Assembly: GCF_050003625.1 (NCBI RefSeq)
Contig: NC_134399.1
Location: 219,970,975 to 220,034,974 of the forward strand
Reading direction: 5' to 3'
From: Haematobia irritans
Lineage: Eukaryota > Arthropoda > Insecta > Diptera > Muscidae
Length of the DNA: 64,000 bases
The notes under the pieces were generated by a model. That model was not told where the DNA came from. It saw only the letters and a list, made by a program, of their open reading frames with translations, and searched no databases. Below are positions 31,501 to 42,953 of the stretch, one piece after another. How positions within the stretch are numbered: position 1 is the first letter of the stretch; every line of letters begins with the position of its first letter. A program made the position numbers and the translations under genes.

Positions 31501-34500
31501 ACCAAGAACCTCTATTAGTTAAAAAAAGGCTACATATTTGGTATAACAACTGGTTAGATAAAAGATTTTTTGTCCATATTTCACACACCAAAAAATTTTG
31601 ATTCCATCACGAAATCATTTTTTTTTAAATGCCTCCAATCATAGAAATTATAGTATCAATTAAAAAGTTAAATTAAAACAGTTAATTGATGCTATTAATT
31701 TTTATGATTGATTTTAGTTTCAATTAAAAAATTGTTGAAGCAATTAAATTTTTAATTGAATATTTTTTAAAACTCAATTAAGACTTTAATTGGAAAAATT
31801 TTCCTGAAATTTTTTTCTGTACAATATCCATATTTAAACAATTCAGATCTAACGAAAAAAAAACGACAAATTGACAACTCTGATCACCTGTGCCCCATTA
31901 CCTGAGCCATTGATTTAAAGGGGAATTTTTGTCTCAAACATCTATAAATAATCTATAGATGTTGGATATATTTTTTCTAGTGTACTTAGTTATTGTATAT
32001 CGAAAATTCTAGTGCGATAAATGACTCATAAATCTTTAATATTATTGTATATACATGCTTCTAGCTCTTGGATGGAAACCAACGGCTATTCACATTTAGT
32101 CGATTTCCTTCACTCCTACACATACACACATACACACACACACACACCTGACAATACCTCTCCTCTATCCATATACAAAAAAAAATTTATGTAGTTTCGT
32201 TTATAGACGATTTAAACTGTCTTTTGGTTAGCATTTAATCTTATCAGCAGGGCCCCAGGCATAAATGGAAGTTGATCGAAAATATTGATAAGACTCTTTA
32301 ACGGGTTGACATCATTGCTTTTCGATATCTGTAGTTGTGTTCTTCCATACATAAATACGTAAACAATTTTACTCATTTTTGTGTTTACCTGTCATAGTTG
32401 GGGGATTCATGAGGGTCCAATATAAACTCATATGTACACAATTTTATCTATGCAATTTTAGAATAGGGAGGTTTGAATTCTATTTATTTTATTTTATGGC
32501 CTTATTTCTATGTAGTTTATATAATGGCAGACAAGGATCGTTGTTAGTCATAGTTAAATTTCTTGAATCATATGTCTGAACTTTGTTTTTATCGTTTAAG
32601 ACATCCGGGAGATAACCGGTGCGTATGATCAAAAGAATTCTTTGCAATCATAAAATTTATTTTCACATTTGCACCGTTTTGATTATAATTTTCATCAGAG
32701 GGAATTCAAATGGTGAAATAAAATTATGTGAAGGATATTATGCAAATGGACAAATTTCTTTAAAATAAGAAAAAAATATATAATATGGAAAATGGTAAAA
32801 AAGAACATCTGCATACCACATTAAAAAAAAAAAACTTGTATGTGTGTTTTTTTAATAGTGGTTGTATCTTAAAAAATACAGTGCGCATTAAATTAAGTTT
32901 TTATTTACAAATAAACAATTTAATTTAAGTGAAGGATAGAGATATTTTTACACTACGCAGTTTTTACCAACATTACATTCAAATCTGGTAAATATTATTT
33001 AACTTTAAAATTGTAATTTTTTTAATTTTTGGACAAAATTTGATTTTCAAATTTGACTGCAGATCACTGAGAAGTACTACAAATTTTCCGGAAAATCATA
33101 TTTTAAAAAATAGCGTTAAGATGTTTTACATGCAATAAACGTGATTTCATAGAATTTGGTCAAAAATTTTAGGACTGTATCTCTTAAGAGATACAGGGTG
33201 CATTTAGAGGTTAATTAAAATAAATATTTGCTTAAAATGATTTTCTTTAAATTAGGTCAAGAATCTTTGAAATTTGGGTCCTTTCGTTAAAGACGTACGT
33301 CTTGAAGTAAGGCAATTTTTTCTTAAAGTAAAGAAAAACATTTTTTAATTTAAAAGAATCATATTTAAATTAACTGAGCTATTGAATTTGTGGGTTGAAG
33401 ATAAAAAGGATTCAAATATAGGCTAACATTTATTTTGAGGATTTCGAATCTTTGGTTTAAAGCTTTTTCGAAATTAAGAGAGCATTTTTCGCTTTGATGT
33501 GTCTGTTATAATTTGGATTGTTAAACTGACATTTTTTGTGGTGAAACAATTTGCGAATATATCGCAAAGATAATGCAAATTTGATAAATTTAATTTTAAT
33601 TTTATAGAACCTAGATTAGAAGCTAGATAGTTCCATAAAAAAAATTCTAAAATCTTTATTTTTAAGAAGCAGCATCTTTGCCTCGGAATCAAAGCCAATG
33701 TCCTTAAAGAGAGATTTAAATATTTGGTTCCAAGTAAACTCACTTAGAATATTTAGTCTATTGCGATACAACAAGTGGTGAACTTCTCTCTTATCAATGA
33801 GTGGTACCCGATTCCATATGTAGGGGCCAATGACAAAGGAAATCCTTTTTATAGAGTCCGAGCGGCAATTTTAAAATAACAACCTTTGACTTATGTTTTG
33901 TTTTTTTTTTTCAGATTCCTGCGTTCAATGTAACTCATCTTCCGATCCAAAATGTGCAACAAATCCCGAACAATTCCTTTCCAAACAGTGTGCTAATACC
34001 ACTTCACAATGTTACGTTCGTGTTTTGGGTAAGTGCTTAAATGATTTTTTTTTCATGTTACCCATTTCACTTTCCCTTCATTTAATCATAGATGGTGTCA
34101 CCTATCGTGGATGTGCCAGTGACTTGGATAATGCAACTGCCACCAATTGTAACAACAATATGGAATGTTTGATTTGTGGTTTCATGGAGGGCTGTAATAG
34201 TGCCGTATTCCCTCAACATCGTCTTAGTTGCCTTCAATGTTCGGGAGATTACAACAGTACTTGTGCCACCGTAATTACAACCAAACCTGTAGTTTGTCCC
34301 ACGTATAAATTAGGTGACAAGTGTTATATACGCCGTGATGAGAAGAACACAACTACATCATTCCAACGTGGATGTCTCTCAACGGCCCGTAGCAATGGTA
34401 TTTGCAAAGATGAATCGAACTGTTATACTTGTGAGGGAGCTGGTTGCAACTTCTTGGAGGCCAATAGCACTTACATTCCCGTAGCCCGTGATTCTGCTTT

Positions 34501-34561
34501 GGGTTATGGTTCATCTATGGTTGTAGTATTGATGGCATTCCTTCTAACACGACAATCTTAA
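28508..34561 (+). CDS. two-domain Ly6/DUF753-type secreted protein, probably GPI-anchored
   Basis: Exons 28508-28568, 33915-34028 and 34092-34561 join in phase to give 214 residues. Exon 1 encodes a signal peptide (MRFLLSIGVVFIVYLAYVHS), and cleavage would leave the mature protein starting near DSC. Two three-finger repeats follow: residues about 23-88 (CVQC, CY, RGC, CLICGF, GCN) and about 94-175 (CLQC, CY, QRGC, CYTCEG, GCN), the Cys spacing and final CN of Ly6/uPAR proteins and the fly DUF753 group. Several N-x-S/T sites are present. A hydrophobic tail (SSMVVVLMAFLL) after a small-residue stretch fits GPI attachment, so it should act at the cell surface. Intron 1 is 5.3 kb and filled with repeats; intron 2 is 63 bp. 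Poly(A) signal AATAAA at 34772. The exact paralogue cannot be named. Confidence 0.88.
29525..29871 (+). pseudogene. LINE reverse-transcriptase relic
   Basis: Shifting frames encode Jockey-type RT pieces: YRPISLLSPVAKTLE, QHGFRK with a nearby ST-rich stretch, LVALDTVNHATLFEDI and QLYVEFRDKKAKPRRVKQGVPQ read in different frames or with small breaks. There are stops and frameshifts, and it ends abruptly at a type 2 dispersed repeat. It is a dead fragment, not a host gene. Confidence 0.75.
29872..30722 (+). repeat. muscoid dispersed repeat, type 2, second copy
   Basis: Same roughly 150-bp units and 3' end as the 24.2-25.5 kb copy (gatcgactcagaatttctcc, atttcgatgtgttacaaac, ggtgaagggtataaaaa). 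The 5' end is replaced by the RT relic. Confidence 0.7.
31258..31330 (-). other. tRNA-like segment, possible SINE head
   Basis: Reading the minus strand, aggccagtggatgagtg resembles an A box and ccggttcaaatcccgac a B box, about 35 bases apart. The stems do not form a canonical tRNA, so this is a degenerate tRNA-derived head at best. Confidence 0.35.
33770..33872 (-). mobile_element. SINE 3' fragment, minus strand
   Basis: Contains gtggtgaacttctctcttatca, split by one base change, then gattccata and cctttttatagagtccgagcgg. It lies just before the second exon of the Ly6-type gene. Confidence 0.65.
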
Positions 34562-35274
34562 AAGAATTTTAAGCTAGCACTCTCTATTTTTTTTGTAAAT
34601 TTTTATAAATTGCACTTCTAGTTAGCATGGATCAAAGCAAAAAAAAAAAATAATAAGATACTCCTAAGTTTCCCTGCAGAATATAGAAAAGTTCACCGGA
34701 AGTGAATTCGATCGATGTTTATCGTTTTTATATATTTTCTTTTTCTACAGACTGTCTTTTTAAAAGCAATAATAAAATTTTATGAAGTGCAAAGAACATG
34801 GATGTTCCTCTTTACTTTCATTCGGGGTGACTCCAAAATATCAATGATTCTTTTTATTTGCTGTGTTCACTGTTCGTTTATTCTCGGTCTATATCTATGA
34901 AGTCCCTTTATTTTCTTTAAAAACAAATATTTTCATAAGTCATCAATGAGAGAAATTTGTCGACTATATTTATGTGTACTAAAATGTGGTTACTCTGCCA
35001 TGTATCAGTGTATGTAAGTGTGTGAATGTGCTATACTTCATCTGCATACAGTTTGGAGTAAAAGTGTGCATTAGATTGGTATTTTACTTACAATACCATA
35101 CTTTCAAATATTTGGTGATGGGGTATTATAATAAGTTTGCCATTCCGTTTGTAATGCGCCGTCCACACTATAAGTTTATCCGGACGGAATGTCTGTGTTT
35201 GTAAAGGATCTTACAGTGTGGCGGAACGCTAAGAATTGTCGGAGGTAAGTAAAATATTGATAAATGTGGTATCG
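34562..35274. other. Ly6 gene 3' flank, no further gene seen
   Basis: The 3' UTR probably ends after AATAAA at 34772-34777. The rest is AT-rich with no recognised exon. Open frames at 34715-34900 and 34986-35204 are hydrophobic AT-rich artefacts. Confidence 0.4.
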
Positions 35275-35954
35275 ATCCCATTAGGCGACCGGACATATCG
35301 CCCAACGGACATTTCGCCCAAAATGATTTTTGGGCGTTATGACCTCCAATGGGGCGGTCACATCGCCCAATTTTAGTTTGGGCTTTATGTCCTCCCTCAT
35401 CGCGGTCATATGTCCCAAAAAATAGGCGGTCAAAACGCCCAATATTTTATGGGGAAAATAATGTCGGAATACAAATCAAAAACTGTCCTAAATGAAGTAG
35501 TTTTGATCCCCAATTTTGGTTAACTAAATACGTACGGTATTTAATTCAAAATGCCGTAACTAGAAAGACAGTGCAGATCTCGTGGTCTATAAGAAAATTA
35601 AGGAGAAAATGGTGCAAAACGCTCCACAAAGTCCCCAAGAACTTGTCAAATCAGAACATATGAGTGAATACTAAATGTGCGAAAGTGTGCCGGAAAAGAT
35701 ATTTTAGCAAACCACTATTATGGAAGCCGATTTGGCATACAGTCTCTTTGTGTTCCAATCCAGTAACTGAAATAATGAATGAATGAAATATGGATGATGG
35801 AGATGCTATTGTTTTATTGATGTCCCTTTTTCGGTCGTTGTTAAATTCATCACATTCACTTCGTCCTCAAATCCTAGCGACTTTCAGTTTATTATCTTTT
35901 TCTAAACATTAAAATTGGAAAGAGATGAGATGATCGACGTGCTGCTGATGGGTA

Positions 35955-36924
35955 CACGCTCACAAAAAATCGCGTCTGTAACATATACTCCCAAACATAT
36001 TTTGCTTCAAGCATATACATTTTTGGCTATTGCCCAAACATTTATATGTTTGATCTCTTCAAATATATAATATGTTTGAAAGCATATTGGTTTAAACAAT
36101 ATATGTTTGGGTAGTCAATTTCCAAACATTTTGTATTTTTGCATCCAAATTCAATAATGTTGTCTTCCAAAAAACAATATGTTATTATGTGAACATATAA
36201 TATGTTTGGAAGCATTTTGCACCCAAAAATATTATATGCTTGAAAAAATTCTCCCAAACAATATTGTGCTCAAAATTTTATTTATTTATATATTTACAAT
36301 CATAATGAATTATGAAAATAAACAGGTAATATAGGTGCTAACAACATAGGTTTTCGACCTGAATGCTCAAAATTTTGTTTCTGCCCAATTGTATATTCCC
36401 CCACATCTTTCTCACTTCCACGAGATTTTTTAGTTCTTAGAACCTTTTTCTGTAATACAAACATTGTAGAAGAAATTATTCAATTTTATGATTTTTTTAT
36501 TTTAATTTTACCTTTTGTCGGACGGGGATTCGAACAGCGGACCACACAGTTTGTAAGGATCAAAGAAGTAGCTGATCAATTGCCCAAGGAAAAATAAAAT
36601 GTTAATTTTGTAATAACAAGCAACAACCACCAACTTAATTCAATATCGCTCCCTGTTAAATAGCGCTCCAAGCTACTAAACACATATATGTTTATAGGCT
36701 ATTTCTAAATTAATATATGTTTGCATCCAAGCATATTATATTTAAAAACATTTTATGTCCCAAACATAATATGTTCTAACATATTAACATATATGTCCCA
36801 AACATGTTATGCTAGTTTATGAACATTATATGCTTGCACTCAAAAATATTGTGTTTAAAAATTTGTTTTCCAAACATATAATGTTTATAGCCAAACATAT
36901 GAAAAACAGTCTTTTTCATCCGTG
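35955..36924. mobile_element. MITE family A, copy 2
   Basis: 970 bp, CACGCTCAC to CATCCGTG, target TA. It is inserted exactly in one arm of a long hairpin inside the Mutator-like element and is nearly identical to copy 1. Confidence 0.82.
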
Positions 36925-37091
36925 TACTTGAAAAACATCGCGCGCGCGATTTATTTCAAGTACCCATCAGCAGCACGTCGATCATCTCATCTGCCTCCAA
37001 ATCGCGCGCGCGAATCCTTTTTTAAATTCACCACATTCAGTTCATCCTCACATTCTTGCAACTTTCGTTTTATTATCTTGTTCTAAACATT

Positions 37092-37213
37092 AAAATTGGA
37101 AAGACATGAGATGATCGATGTGCTGCTGATGGGTACTTGAAATAAATCGCGCGCGCGATTTTTTTCACGTACCCATCAGCAGCACATCGATCATCTCATC
37201 TCTTTCCAATTTT
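37092..37213. repeat. 122-nt near-perfect hairpin with CG-alternating tip
   Basis: Arms of about 60 bp differ at about three positions; the apex is CGCGCGCGCG. The arms include atgatcgatgtgctgctgat and its complement. A sister hairpin (arms 35917-35954 and 36925-37005) was split by MITE A copy 2. Confidence 0.85.
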
Positions 37214-38334
37214 CAGTTTAAAATACATAATTTTCAATTCAGCATTTGTGTGGTTTGTTCAAAAGAAAAAAATTATCAATTTCCGAATTTTCATGTTTCA
37301 ATATATAAATTCAAATGTCTTGGAGCTTAAACCGACCTATTTCATGAGCGAAAGAGGTCTTCGTAGTGCCACTTTAGCCGCTTTTCCATTTCAATCGTAC
37401 GCTGAGAAGAAAAATGGTCAAAAATTCTGTTCCAGTCAAAAACAATTAAAACAAACGGTGAAGCCAAGATATGCTAGTTTTACACCTTCTTCCAGCATAT
37501 ACAATAAAAGCAGGATTCGATATTTGTCAATAAGAGGCATATCTATCTATTAAATATTTAAAAAAAAAATTAATGGATAGATGAAGTAATCATATATAGC
37601 TTTTGAATGATTTAAAATTTTTTTATTTTTATTTTAAACTATTGTTTATATTCAATTATATTCAAACGGTCATAACACCCACATTTTTTTATGGGGCTTA
37701 TGACCGCGAAGAGGGAGGACATAAAGCCCAAACTAAAATTGGGCGATGTACCGCCCCATTGGAGGTCATAACGCCCAAAAATCATTTTGGGCGAAATGTC
37801 CGTTGGGGGATATGTCCGGTCGCCATCCCATTAACAAGCAGCAGTATCGATTATGTCTTCGGATATAACTTGTACACACAAAAAAATAATTCATTTATTT
37901 TATCAATAGTGTTCCCAAAAATTTTCCAAACACGGAATTCATAAATTGTATGAAAAAAGTTCATAAATTAAAAAATACAGGTTTTCATTGACTACGAATG
38001 TATACATAATATTAATGAAATTTGTAATATTATAAATGAAGTATACATAATTTTCGACATTGAAAATATGTATTTTTACATAATATATATTAATGTATTA
38101 AATATATCTCTTCTTTTCTTTTCGATTTTCTCCTAATTCTTAATTGGTCAAAATGTATGAACTCATTTATTAAAAACCGCATTAAAGTCCTGAGAGTAAA
38201 AAACATTTTATACTATTTTTTATTAGTTATAAAAATGACCACCAATGCTTCAGTTAATTAATAAAGTTGTTTTATTTCGTCAACCTTTTTCAGCAATAAA
38301 TAATCTTTGGATCGCGACGGCGACTCAAACTGCA

Positions 38335-38520
38335 CTGAAAAAAATCAAACACAGCAAAGCCACGTGTTGCCTTCAAAAGCGTTATGTTTGGTTTTTGTCT
38401 TGTATTGTATGCTTGTATTGTATACATATGAGAGTAACTCTATGTTGTGGCTCTCTCATGCTAAGAGAAAACCGGTATTTCTGGATATATTATGTAAAGT
38501 TTCATTAATTTTATGGAAGA
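38335..38520 (+). repeat. dispersed repeat, copy 1
   Basis: Matches 48580-48765 in the same orientation (cttgtattgtatacatatga, gtggctctctca, atattatgtaaagtttcatt). No inverted ends or coding capacity recognised. Confidence 0.65.
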
Positions 38521-39002
38521 ATCCATGCGCATTATTAAAAATTGCTTAATTTAATAACAAGTGTTTACGAATATAAAAAATACATCTATTTCATGAGAGA
38601 GTCAAAAATGTACACATTTATGTACAAATTCATATTTTATTTTTTTGTGTGTAGTGTGTCTAATAAGTGGTATACGTTTGACACGAGTACTGTCGTCCAG
38701 ATAAACGTATAGTCTGGACGGCTTTTAGCAAACCGAAATATCGATTTCGGATTCCACTCTGATTGAAGTATCTCTAAAACATTCAGGAGTGGAACAGTCG
38801 ACTGGTGTCGACGCGTAAACGCACGATTCATCTCCTGTCACGACTTGTTTCTATGCATCGCGAGCATATTTTTGGAGATTTTTTTTCACCCCATCGACAC
38901 CATCCTTTTTTGAACGATTCACAAATTGTTTGGGATCCATCGCAAACAAATTTGGTCAAGTGTTAATGCAGTAATAAATGCCCTATTCCATGTCTAGGTC
39001 TC

Positions 39003-39137
39003 TGGTCATTGACCTAAACATGGAATCGGGCAGCACTCAGTGATAAGACAGAAGTTTACCACTTCGGTATCACAATGGACTAAATAATCTAAGTGAGCAT
39101 GAAATATAGGGCTGCCACTATACCTAACCTAACCTAT
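39003..39137 (+). mobile_element. SINE 3' fragment inside the mariner relic
   Basis: Contains catggaatcgggcagcactc, atcacaatggac and a ctatacctaacctaacct tail. The head is absent. Confidence 0.7.
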
Positions 39138-39174
39138 GGTCCCACTAATGTCTAAGGTTGTTTCAATTTCACCA

Positions 39175-40508
39175 TGTTAGGTTAGGTTAGGTTTAGGTGG
39201 CAGCTCGATGTATCAGGCTCACTTAGACTATTCAGTCTATTGTGATACCACATTGGTGAACTTCTCTCTTATCACTGAGTGCTGCCCGATTCCATATTAA
39301 GCTCAATGACAAGGGACCTCCTTTTTATAGCCGAGTCCGAACGGCGTTCCGCATTGCACTGAAACCACACGGATGAAAAAGACTGTTTTTCATATGTTTG
39401 GCTATAAACATTATATGTTTGGAACACAAATTTTTAAACACAATATTTTTGAGTGCAAGCATATAATGTTCATAAACTAGCATAACATGTTTGGGACATA
39501 TATGTTAATATGTTAGAACATATTATGTTTGGGACATAAAATGTTTGTAAATATAATTTGCTTGGATGCAAACATATATTAATTTAGAAATAGCCTATAA
39601 ACATATATGTGTTTAGTAGCTTGGAGCGCTATTTAACAGGGAGCGATATTGAATTAAGTTGGTGGTTGTTGCTTGTTATTACAAAATTAACATTTTATTT
39701 TTCCTTGGGCAATTGATCAGCTACTTCTTTAATCCTTACAAACTGTGTGGTCCGCTGTTAGAATCCCCGTCCGGCAAAAGGTAAAATTAAAATAAAAAAA
39801 AATCATATAATTGAATAATTTCTTCTACAATGTTTGTATTACAGAAAAAGGTGCTAAGAACTAAAAAATCTCGTGGAAGTGAGAAAGATGTGGGGGAATA
39901 TACAATTGGGCAGAAACAAAATTTTGAGCATTCAGGTCGAAAACCTATGTTGTTCGCACCTATATTACCTGTTCATTTTCATAATTCATTATGATTGTAA
40001 ATATATAAATAAATAAATAAAATTTTGAGCACAATATTGTTTGGGAGAATTTTTTTTTAAGCATATAATATTTTTGGGTGCAAAATGCTTCCAAACATAT
40101 TATATGTTCACATAATAACATATTGTTTTTTGGAAGACAACATTATTGAATTTGGATGCAAAAATACAAAATGTTTGGAACTTAGACTACCCAAACATAT
40201 ATTGTTTAGACCAATATGCTTTCAAACATATTATATATTGGAAGAGATCAAACATATAAATGTTTGGGCAATACCCAAAAATGTATATGCTTGAAGCAAA
40301 ATATGTTTGGGAGTATATGTTACAGAAGCGATTTTTTGTGAGCGTGCACTTAGAGAAGCTTTGAAACCCTCAGAAATGTCACCAGCATTACTGAGGTGGG
40401 ATAATCCACCGCTGAAAAACTTTTTGGTGTTCGGTCGAAGCAGGAGTCGAACCCACGACCTTGTGTATGCAAGGCGGGCATGCTAACTATTGCACCACGT
40501 TGGCTCCC
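39175..40508 (-). mobile_element. SINE, full copy split by MITE A
   Basis: The minus-strand SINE tail starts ttaggttaggttag at 39175, and the tRNA-like head ends at 40508 with ggctccc. It is bounded by a 13-bp target duplication with one mismatch (TTCAATTTCACCA at 39162-39174 and TTCAATTCCACCA at 40509-40521). MITE family A occupies 39368-40346. Confidence 0.85.
39368..40346. mobile_element. MITE family A, copy 3
   Basis: 979 bp in the opposite orientation to copies 1 and 2, CACGGATGA to GAGCGTG. The SINE sequence gaaacca/cacttagag around it shows a 2-bp target, CA, which fixes the element ends exactly. Confidence 0.85.
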
Positions 40509-40640
40509 TTCAATTCCACCACAGGTGACATGCAATATCAATTGGGGCACACCATCAATGGGTTCCGGAACAACAACTGATTTTGGACGAATTTCATGAA
40601 ATGTGTGAACTACGACCTCGGTTGAATTCAATAGCGCTTG

Positions 40641-41165
40641 TATATCAAAACGTTTTGAGTACGTATAACCTCAAAAATGAGGTATGGTATATATCGGTCC
40701 ATGGTTTAATATAGCTTCAATATAGACCGATCCAATTCTTTTTGGAATTGGAAATCTAGAAGTATTTTTGGTTCATAAATAGCTGTGATAAATTTGGTAT
40801 ATATCGGCCCATTATTTGATACATCCTCCATATAGACTGATTTCCCGATTTGATTTTTTGAGGACATTGTAATTCTAGAGATATTTTAGGTTCATGAAGA
40901 ATATTTTAGGATAGTAAAGAGCTGTGTTTTGATATAGCCCCCATAGGAACCTATTTCCCGATTTGATTTTTCATCAATTTTCATCTAATTTGCTTGAAAA
41001 TTGAAACCTAAAGATATTTCAAGTTCGTAACAACTTGAGCTAAATGTGGTATATATCTGTTCAGGTTTGATATAGCCCACATATAGACCGATCTCCCGAT
41101 GTGATTGTCTTCTTGAGGAACCTAAAGTACCTCCTGAGATTCTAGAGGTACTTTAGGTTCGCGAT
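40641..41165. repeat. muscoid dispersed repeat, partial
   Basis: Units with ggtatatatcggcccatt, tatagaccgatctcccgat and agaggtactttaggttc. Related to the other gggctatat-type repeats. No gene. Confidence 0.6.
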
Positions 41166-41326
41166 GAGTATACGCACACAAGCTCCAGAAGTTGCTCGCG
41201 TACGAAGCGCTACCAGGTCCTATGTTAATCGTACCGCTAAAATAGCGCAGAACAGTCAGTTCTGAGTGGCACGCAACCATGTGTTTGGCAGTTGTCTTCC
41301 AAGAAATCGGAAAAACCAACCGCCGG

Positions 41327-41441
41327 AGGTCTCTTGTCATTGAGCGTAATAAAAGAGAAGTTCACCACCGTGGTATCACAATGAACTGAATAGTCTAAGT
41401 GAGCCTGAAATATCGGGCTGCCACTATAACTAACCTAACCG
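41327..41441 (+). mobile_element. SINE 3' fragment
   Basis: Contains aggtctcttgtcattgagcg, agagaagttcaccaccg, tgaactgaatagtctaagt and a ctaacctaacc tail. The head is lost. Confidence 0.65.
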
Positions 41442-41444
41442 CCG

Positions 41445-41715
41445 AAGATGGATCACACTTCACCACGGGAATGTGAGTTCTCACACATCGGATTAAGCAA
41501 CTGCATTGTTGAGCACTCAAATCATCGATTTGATGGGTCATCCACCGTATGGCACCGAATAACTTATTTTTATTCCCGTACGTAAAAAATGAAATGGTAG
41601 GTCAAGGTTTTTCGACACCTGAAGAAGCGGTTGATTAGAGTGCCAAAATTGCTTCGATAATTGGTTCAAACGCATGTAAAAGTGTATTGATCTTAAGGGG
41701 GAATATTTTGAAAAA
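41445..41715 (+). pseudogene. mariner transposase C-terminal relic
   Basis: Broken plus-strand frames encode pieces like LFLFPYVKNEMVGQGFSTPEEAVD, read as FPYVKNEM and GFSTPEEAVD across a small break, then NWFK-like and CIDL-like ends, the C-terminus of mariner-type transposases. Its orientation is opposite to the relic at 38.6-40.6 kb, so it is a second copy or part of a rearranged one. Confidence 0.65.
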
Positions 41716-41855
41716 CAATATAGCTATTTTTGATTAATAAAATTTGCTTTTGTTGTCTAATCCCGAAATATAAAAGGCACCCCTCGTTTATCTCTAGCTT
41801 TGAGAGCACAGCCTCGATTTTATTCGATTTCCTCAAACTTCAATATCTGGATATA

Positions 41856-42953
41856 AAGGGTGATACGGTCAAAATTTGGTCAAGGGGAAACGCGTGTATA
41901 TCGGTGAAATCGTTTTTTTTTTTTAAATCAAATTAAATTTCTTTTTCATGTTCAATTAGTACAAAATTCAGGGAAAGTATTCAGTTAGGCTTTCGCTTTT
42001 CCAAATCCGAATTGCCGGGCCTCACGCTTGACACCTGCCATCAGATTTTGTACAGCCACCTTGTCCGCCTTCTTCGCCGCAGAAAGCCAGTTTGCCTTGA
42101 ACTGCTGCTCGTCCTTAGCAGTTTTTTGGTCTTCTTTCACGTAAATTTCTTGGTTGACAGTCCCGGAAGCTATGAAAATGCTGCTTTTCAAGTCACAGGT
42201 ACAGATGGCTTGCCAAACCAGATATTTCTTTGCGAACTTTGACTTTATGTGCTTGAAAGTTTTATGTGCTTGAAAATATCTGCTACCTTTCCCCTTCCTT
42301 TTGCCGTATAAAACTCCTATCCCGGAAGCTGCTTGTAGTCGGCTTTGACGTAGGTTTCGTCGTCCATTACCGCGCAGTCAAACTTCGTCAGCATCGTCGT
42401 GTACAGCTTCCGGGATCGCGCTTTGGCCGTCGTATTTTGTTTATCATCGCGATTTGGAGTCACTACCTTCTTGTAAGTCGATAGTCCGGCTCGTTTTTTG
42501 GCTCGATGCACGGTTGTAGACGATACACCCAGCTTATTTGCGGCATCTCGGAGAGAGAGGTTAGGGTTTCGCTTGAAACTACCGGCAACTCTCTTTGTCG
42601 TCTCAGCGGCTTCCGGTTTTCGATTTCCCCCCGATCCAGACTTCCTGGCTGTCGACAAACGTTCCCCAAACACTTTAATTACATTTGTAACGGTTGATTT
42701 GGCAACTTTTAGCGATTTTGCCAGCTTTGTGTGCGAGTAGCTCGGATTTTCGCGATGCGCGAGCAAAATTTTGATACGCTGCTCTTCTTGCTTGGGCGAC
42801 ATTTTGACAACTGAAGAGTGAATTCCAAAATCAAAATAGGAGCAACATTCTACACACACACCTTCAAAATGAGGGGTGTTCAGGTTTTTTAAATGCAAAA
42901 TTGAAAGAAATACTTCAAGTTTATATTGACGAAATTTTGACCGTATCACCCTT
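41856..42953 (-). mobile_element. DD37E Tc1/mariner (ITmD37E-like), copy A, defective
   Basis: 1098 bp with about 27-bp inverted ends (AAGGGTGATACGGTCAAAAT...) and TA targets. The minus-strand ORF starts ATG at 42802 (MSPKQEEQRIK), with a paired-type helix-turn-helix (KLAKSLKVAKSTVTNVI, then NKLGVSSTTVHRA) and the first catalytic Asp region VMDDETYVKADYKQLPG, where a stop follows. The part coding the second Asp and the Glu is deleted near 42131-42136. It cannot encode an active transposase. Confidence 0.85.

Larger units (their letters stand above)
28569..33914 (+). other. 5.3-kb intron of the Ly6-type gene
   Basis: Begins GTAATA and ends tttttcag. It contains a LINE reverse-transcriptase relic (29525-29871), a type 2 dispersed repeat (29872-30722), a tRNA-like segment (about 31258-31330), a caattaatt-type repeat (31650-31810), a (CA)n tract (about 32115-32150) and a SINE fragment (33770-33872). 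The remainder is AT-rich with no exon seen. Confidence 0.75.
35284..37824. mobile_element. Mutator-like (MULE) non-autonomous element
   Basis: 2541 bp bounded by a 9-bp target duplication, ATCCCATTA (35275-35283 and 37825-37833). The inverted ends are about 140 bp and nearly identical, beginning GGCGACCGGACATATC and carrying many GCCCAA and TTGGGC motifs. Long inverted ends with a 9-bp duplication fit Mutator-type elements. The interior has no transposase; it holds MITE family A copy 2 (35955-36924) and two CG-tipped hairpins. The original element without the MITE was about 1.57 kb. Confidence 0.75.
38640..40640 (-). pseudogene. mariner transposase relic split by two SINEs
   Basis: On the minus strand, 40630-40521 encodes pieces such as RPKSVVVPEPIDGVPQLI, continuing at 39161-39140 with TTLDIS. 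Further pieces at 38970-38760 read RWIPNN, then VVTGDESCVYA, the block holding the first catalytic Asp in mariner-family transposases. Stops and frameshifts make it dead. The gaps are a plus-strand SINE tail (39003-39137) and a minus-strand SINE (39175-40508) with a MITE inside. Flanks of the second SINE restore a continuous reading. Confidence 0.7.

Noticed and set aside
37248..37553. 101-residue open frame inside the Mutator-like element
   Set aside because: No transposase motif or homology I can recognise, and the element interior appears non-coding; kept only as a weak possibility.
35284..37824. Foldback or hAT element
   Set aside because: The target duplication is 9 bp, not 8, and the ends are long and GC-rich; Mutator-type fits better, although no transposase is present to prove it.
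40350..40631. 93-residue minus-strand open frame as a host gene
   Set aside because: It is a chance fusion of SINE sequence with a mariner fragment.
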